A stretch of DNA of 64,000 nt, taken from assembly GCA_030062745.1 (NCBI GenBank), contig CP099844.1, positions 20,336,596 to 20,400,595 on the forward strand, written 5' to 3'. The notes below the pieces were generated by a model. The model ran no database searches. It saw only the letters and a list, made by a program, of their open reading frames with translations, and was not told the DNA's origin. A program made the translations under genes and the position numbers. Shown here one piece after another: positions 58,615 to 64,000 of this stretch; the first letter of the stretch is position 1, and every line of letters begins with the position of its first letter. This stretch comes from Capitulum mitella (lineage: Eukaryota > Arthropoda > Thecostraca > Pollicipedomorpha > Pollicipedidae).

Positions 58615-59400
58615 CCGGATGGGGCCAGTGCGATGCCCCCGCATCAGGCCCACATGGGGCTCTAAATGGAACTGACTCGGGAATTCCATTTGGCACCCAT
58701 TTTGACCCAGATGGGACCCATGTGATGCTCCCACATCAGACTCACACTGGGGCCCTGATGGGACTGACTCGGGCAGGGGTATCAATATGTATCCTTTTGA
58801 GAGGGCCCTGCCCCCCTCAATGCTGATTTGGGTCCCCCAATGTTGGGTTTGGTCCCCAATATTTCCTGCCGGTTTTAAAGGGAAATGGACAATAACGAAA
58901 AACGACCGCATTAGATAAGAGATAGACAAAGTATAGAATAAAGCATAAAGTGACATATTCATCTTTCTATCTTATATATATATGTATGTATATGCTGTTT
59001 GATGCAATTTTTATTTGATAAATAGAAATAAACAAAACTTGCAAATTTTCATTGGTCAAAATAAAGTGGGCTAAATCCGTTGAGACGCCCATATTTAGGG
59101 GAAAGATCAGGCCATCAGGCCCTAGGTTCGGCCCCCCAGTAATTTACGGAAATCGACATCCCTGGACTCAGGGTTTCCATTTGGAACTAATTGGGCCCCA
59201 GATGGGACCGATGCGGCGCTCCCACATCGGACCCATATGGGGACCCAGGTGGGACTGACTCGGGATTGCCATGTGGCCCCCACATAGACCAATGTTTCAG
59301 CACCCATCTGGGGGTCAGTAAGATTCCCCATGTTGGTCCCATGTGCCCGATATGGGCAGTCCACGTGCGTACCCATATATGGGACCCAACTGCAAATGCT
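58615..59400. repeat. Diverged GGGACTGACTCGGG tandem repeats
   Basis: Two clusters (58618-58775 and 59185-59400) of about 50-105 bp units with CCCACATCnGACCCA and GGGACTGACTCGGG, interrupted by AT-rich DNA and by the 59040-59160 repeat. Confidence 0.6.
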
Positions 59401-60020
59401 GGCTAGGACCAGAGGCGCCAGCTTGGGGGGAGCCCCTTCCCTAGGCCCGCGTCTTTCATGAAAGCCACTGCACATCGTCTTCCCGGCAGACAGTTTTCGT
59501 ATGATTTCAGTTCACACTGAGCTCGGGCTCCCATCCCCTTTTTAAAAGTGCCCGAAAACTGGAGATAAATCCGGGGCGGCGGAACCATTGGAGAAACCGG
59601 CGCGCTGCACTCCCTTTGAATACAAAATTTGCCATCAACCCTGTGACGTCGAATGTAACGAAATGACCTAAAAATAGCCCACATCCTCTCGAAATCTTGG
59701 GGTTTCGCCGTTTCGCCGTCTATAAATGAGTCATATTTTATGACCTGCGTCGTTTAGATGGCCTTAGCTGGTCGGGTTGTCGCGGTGCACAAGGCTGTCG
59801 CAATACTGACTCCGCCCCTGATATGGCGTCATTTCCCCAGGCGAGCCAGCCAACGCGGATGGTCGGCGCGGTGCATCGCCAAGTTTCTCTATCGTATGAT
59901 ATTATCCTTAAAACCGGAAGTATCCACATTACCAGTTACCGAGATCCAAGGAGTGAAATTCTTTCAATCCAGATCTATTAAGTCTTGTTGCGTATTTACT
60001 TAAACGCCTCCTCGTCCGTT

Positions 60021-60093
60021 GCCTCCATAGCTCAGTGGTTAGAGCACTGGTCTTGTAAACCAGGGGTCGGGAGTTCGATCCTCCCTGGGGGCT
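60021..60093 (+). tRNA. tRNA-Thr-TGT: tRNA-Thr (anticodon TGT)
   Basis: Complete 72-nt cloverleaf plus discriminator. Acceptor stem GCCTCCA pairs with TGGGGGC (one T-G). D stem GCTC/GAGC with loop AGTGGTTA. Anticodon stem CTGGT/ACCAG with loop CTTGTAA, so anticodon TGT decoding ACA. T stem GGGAG/CTCCC with loop TTCGATC. No intron. TTTT follows directly at 60093-60096 as a pol III stop. Box A (TAGCTCAGTGG) and box B (GTTCGATCC) are intact. It looks functional. Confidence 0.95.
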
Positions 60094-60329
60094 TTTCGTT
60101 TCGTTTGCCGCTTTCATTTATGAGAAAATTACGACACTGACCTCAGTGCAGTCTAAACATGCTTGGACAAGCCACAATTTGGTTCATCTTACGTCTGAAG
60201 TTATGTCTGATGTGATAACTGGACTAGCTAAGCATTTTTCAGGATTTCTGAGCCACTGTGGCTCGTCGGTGCAATATTTTTCAACAGCTTACGTCAAACG
60301 CGGATCAAATGGGGGCAACTTGGCGACCA

Positions 60330-61260
60330 CCCTCCCCCCTCCCCCCTCCTCGAGGGCTGAGAAAGGGTCTCTCTCAGACTCAAAAGACACCCCGAAGGGA
60401 TCTCGTATGACCCTCAGGGGGTCCCAGTGAAAACGTGACGGGTTCTTGATATAGTAAGGGGCCTCGGGAGGGTTAGAAGACCCCTAAGGCCCCTGAAGCT
60501 CCCAAATGTCGCCTGAGACCACAACAGGGCCCAAACGCGGCACATTGTCCCTGAGACCGCCAGAAGGGTCACAGGACCACTGAGACGGCCAGGATAAGGA
60601 CTGAGTCCCTAGGACGGCATAGGGGCCCCTGGAATGGCATGGGGCCCCAAATGGGTCTCACGGGCCTGTGTGGAAAACTGACAGTTCCTGACGCAGTCAG
60701 AGGGCCTCGGTAGGGCTAATGAGGCTCTGAGATGGCAAGATAGCCCCTAAGATGGACAGAACGGTCCCTGAAATTCTCCAAGGGTCCCTGAGGCCGCAAG
60801 AGGGTCCCAACACGGCAAACGTAAGAGATCCAAGCCCATAGAGGAATCCTTAATGGCCTGTGGAAAACCTTCCGCCGGTCTGTAGTGCCACCCTACCAGC
60901 CTGTGCGAGCCCCCTGCCAGCCCGTAGGGGGTCCTCTGCTGGCCTGTAGGGGCCCCTGACGGCCTGTAGGACTATCTGCCAGTCTGTAGGGCTCCTGCTG
61001 GCCTACAGGGGGCCCTCTACCGGCCTGCACGAGCCCTCTGGCAGCCTGAAGGGGCCTCCTGTCAGCTTTTTGGGTCCCTACCGGCCTGTAGGGACCACCT
61101 GCCGATCTGCAGGACTCCCTGTCGCCCTGTAGGTCCCTGCTGGCCTGTGGAGGGATCCCCGCCGTTCTATGGGGCCCTGCCGGCCTGCAAGGACCCCTTG
61201 CCGGTCGAAAAGGGCCCTCTTGCTTGCTTGTAGCTGGCCCCCTGTCGACATGAAGTGGCC
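60330..61260. repeat. Degenerate short-period GC-rich repeat
   Basis: 60890-61260 has about ten units of 30-40 bp with GGCCTGTAGG and CCTGCCGG; 60330-60880 has looser GGGnCCCTGA units. Open minus-strand frames here arise from the repeat. Confidence 0.7.
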
Positions 61261-61554
61261 AATTGTGACATGGGGCATTCCACCACAAAGCGACAGGAGT
61301 CTCGAATTTCTATGAAACTTGGTCTTAGGGGTAATCATAGCCCAGGATTGCAGTTTTGCAAGTTTCAGGCCGATCTGAAGAAGCGTTACCGTGACATAGC
61401 ACTTCCAAATTCTTTGAATTTGCCTTTTTTCACCAAAGCTTACTGCACATTTTATTCCATAACTTAGTAACTACTGGTGTGGTTTTCGAGCACCTGACAT
61501 TTTGATCAGAATAAACTAGCACAACTTTTGACTGTCTCGAATTTAAGATATACG

Positions 61555-62110
61555 GGTTTTAAAAAATTTCGCCCTGAAAATTATTTTTAAGGTCAAATTT
61601 TCGAGGTGTAGCCATAAATTCAGATGAAAATTGTGAACATGCAGAACGTCTCTCAAAGGTTTTAATCATTTTAAGCCATCGAAAGTTACCCTTTCTCAGG
61701 TTTAGGACTAACTTTATCCGATGAAAAGTCTTCATACTTGACAATTTTTGTTGGTTGGTACAACTCCCCCTGGCGACTGGCCCCAAGTTATGTTTAGAGC
61801 CGGGAAATAAAAACGAACGTGTTGTTCGTCATAAGAGAAAGCCGGAGGTATCCGGTTTTACGGTTTTCGGGCGACCGATGACCTCCCAGGTCAGGTCAAT
61901 GACCCAGAGATGGCGAAAATCGCCATTTTTACCCCGAAAGGTTCAGGATGGTCTTTTTGACCACAGATCGTCTCGGAAGTATTTCGGGACATTGATTTCG
62001 AATTTGGCATCCATTTAGTGCCGTTGCGATTTATTAAGATGCATTTCATGCCTGCCAGAGGGCTCTGGCTTCCAGTCCCCTCTCAATTTAGAATCAATGA
62101 ACTTAAAGTC
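61555..62110 (+). mobile_element. Right-end repeat family, copy 1
   Basis: Inverse of about 63300-63870. Its plus-strand frame reads INSDENCEHAERL, LDNFCWLVQLPLA, LEPGNKNERVVRHKRK, WRKSPFLPRKVQDGLFDH and LISNLASIW, with one internal TGA. The same peptide order appears in the other copy. Confidence 0.65.
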
Positions 62111-62114
62111 CTGT

Positions 62115-62225
62115 GAAATGAATCTCAGTGAGTTAAATGCTGCCAAATGTATGCCAGATTCGAAATCAACATCCGAAAATATTCACTTGACGATCCGTGG
62201 TCAAAAAAGGCTGTCCTGAACCCCC
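62115..62225 (-). mobile_element. Right-end repeat family, copy 2 (fragment)
   Basis: Minus-strand reading FRTAFFDHGSSSEYF and LISNLAYIWQHL matches the end of the other copies; the rest is missing. Confidence 0.6.
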
Positions 62226-62239
62226 CGGGGTAGGTCGGA

Positions 62240-63210
62240 ACCCAGCGTAACGCGCGAACGCACACAGCGATAGAACGTCGGCGCGATGCCCGTGACCCGG
62301 TCTCCAATTTGAACGAGTTTTGACGGACGTCATGAGTTGCGTCGGTTCGCCGCAGTGCTGCGCAGATCACCGTGTATGTTGATGTGCCACTGGTGCTCCG
62401 TAGAGGCCCGTAGTGATAGCTCATTTATTATCGGTATGCCGCGTCAGAAGCGTTTGTCTTGCCATGCCGTACATAAAAGGAAGTGCTGTTTAAATGCCTT
62501 AAGGGACAGCAAGCCTAAGAACTAGCTATGTCGTAATTGTGCATGTAAGGTGATACAATAAAGCCTCGAAGCAAACCATGAAGAATTTAGTCAAACAACA
62601 TGCTCGTTGCAATTTACCGCTGAGGATTTCGCTATAAAGCAAGGTTCAAGTTTAGCTCGGCAACACGATTCACCCTCACCCGTAGCAGGGGAAGTAGTAG
62701 CCGCTGTTGTTGACGGGGTTTTGCCACTGTTGGACGAAACTCCAATGAAAACAACTGAGTGAAGGCTTGATTGCCCGACACTATTCGTTGTTCTAAACGT
62801 AATGATATACAGAGCTGATGATATAAAGAGCTGCAGCCAATGCAGGGCTGGCGCTCTCACAATCGAAACAAATTCGTTCTGCAGAGAGCTTATCTGAGTT
62901 CTTCAAAGAAAAACTGAACAAAGCAGTATGCTTCTTTGTCCCAGAAGCTGAGGTCTTGAGCACAGGGGATAAGCTTAGCACACGGTTTGGTTCAAGACCG
63001 TTAAAAAAGTCACTGATTGACCCCAGTCAATGCCCCGACAGTAATCGTGCGTGAACTGGCAGCGGACGAGGGAAGAATAGAGGTAGCTTAAAAGTCTCTC
63101 TTGATTTTGTTTACTGCGCTTTGGTACGGATGGATTTCCTGAAAAGGACATTGCTAGCAGGCTGATGCATTTGCCGCAAGGAAATGACAGCACTGAGTCC
63201 GCATTGGTCC
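62240..63210. other. Unassigned stretch between repeat copies
   Basis: Plus-strand pieces such as SEFFKEKLNKAVCFFVPEAE (62892-62950) look coding-like but are short and broken by stops and shifts. It may be a decayed gene or part of the same element; nothing firm. Confidence 0.25.
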
Positions 63211-63214
63211 CTAA

Positions 63215-63870
63215 TGAAGCCAGAGCCGGGAAATAAAAACGAGTGTGTTTCTTTTCAGGAAAGAAAGCCAGATTCAGATCCATTTTAGAGAGTGCTACAA
63301 TCAATTTAGATTCATTTCAGAGGGCTCTAGATTCATAGGTTCTAGGTTCTGAGGGGCCTGGAATATAGAGCCCCTTGGAGGACGTGAAAAGCACCTTAAT
63401 AAGTCGAAGTGGTGCCAAATGGATGCCAAAATCGAAATTATTGCTCCAGAATACCATAAAGACGACCTATGGTTGAAAAAGCCTTTCTGAGTCTTCCAGG
63501 GTCCAAATGGCGATTTTCGCCATTTTTGGGCCATTGACTTGACCTGGGAGGAGACCAGTTGTCCTAGAACCGTAAAACCAGGTACCACTGGCTTTCTCTT
63601 ATGACAAGCAACGCGCTCGTTTTCGTTTCTCGGCTCTAGCGCAACTAGGAGCTGTTCACCAAAGGGAAGTTTTACAACCCAACAAAAATTGCCTAATTTT
63701 GAGGACTTTTCGTCACATACGTTGGGTAATAAACCTAAGAAAGGGCACTTTTCGATGACATAAAATGATTTAAGACTCTTCGGGGAGCGTTCTACTTGCC
63801 CATAGTTTTCATCTGAGTTTATAGACACACCTCGAAAATTTGATCTTAAAAATAACGTTTAAGGTCAAAT
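63215..63870 (-). mobile_element. Right-end repeat family, copy 3 with intact 175-codon frame
   Basis: Minus-strand frame 63301-63828 reads INSDENYGQVERS, LGNFCWVVKLPFG, LEPRNENERVACHKRK, WRKSPFGPWKTQKGFFNH and IISILASIWHHF. It matches copy 1 throughout at amino-acid level. No known domain is recognised; it may be a transposon protein or chance translation of a conserved repeat. A short flanking piece (GAGCCGGGAAATAAAAACGA at 63224) repeats 61797 in direct orientation. Confidence 0.55.
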
Positions 63871-64000
63871 TGCTTGAAGCTGCGCTAGCTCATTCTTATC
63901 AAAACACCGTCTGGTACTTGAAGGTCAAACCAATGGTTGCTATGTTATGACGTAGATGTAAATAAGTTTTAGTTATAAATGTAAGTTAAATTATGAAGCA

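Overview
The window is nuclear DNA from an animal, most likely an arthropod. It has spliced genes with GT-AG introns, metazoan proteins (a CDC50-type flippase subunit, fumarase, the Sin3 subunit SAP130), a decayed non-LTR reverse transcriptase, many non-autonomous repeats, and a degenerate GGTTA tract inside a repeat that resembles the arthropod TTAGG telomere motif. Coding exons are strongly GC- and CpG-rich while much of the intergenic DNA is AT-rich. I cannot name the species; a crustacean is only a guess.

Layout. 0-12.4 kb is intergenic: foldback and MITE-like repeats, a decayed LINE fragment, and one CpG-rich patch (7.7-8.5 kb) that may hold small exons. 12.6-15.9 kb (+) is a complete two-exon TMEM30/CDC50 gene whose intron carries a long-inverted-repeat element. 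17.4-18.9 kb (-) is a complete intronless mitochondrial-type fumarase, convergent with TMEM30. 19-24.7 kb is repeat-rich and partly CpG-free. 24.7-38.1 kb (+) is a 16-exon SAP130 gene, reconstructed exon by exon with consistent phases (874 residues). 41.7-49.8 kb (-) is an unrecognised gene, convergent with SAP130: TATA box, signal peptide, cysteine-rich N-terminal domain, then a series of symmetric phase 1-1 exons encoding basic Gln/Arg/Ser/Thr-rich segments; its last exon is unresolved. 50-64 kb has no confident protein gene; it holds one tRNA-Thr, microsatellites and several repeat families.

Three things stand out. First, in both intron-rich genes many splice junctions lie within or against minisatellites whose repeat unit contains the junction, so authentic 5' or 3' splice sites sit in tandem copies. 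Second, the secreted modular gene matches no family I know. Third, CpG content changes abruptly, even inside the single fumarase ORF, and an inverted pair of copies of one repeat shows CpG-to-TpG/CpA differences in one copy only, as expected from regional cytosine methylation.

The three recognised proteins have unrelated housekeeping roles (lipid flipping, TCA cycle, chromatin repression); nothing suggests they form a pathway.
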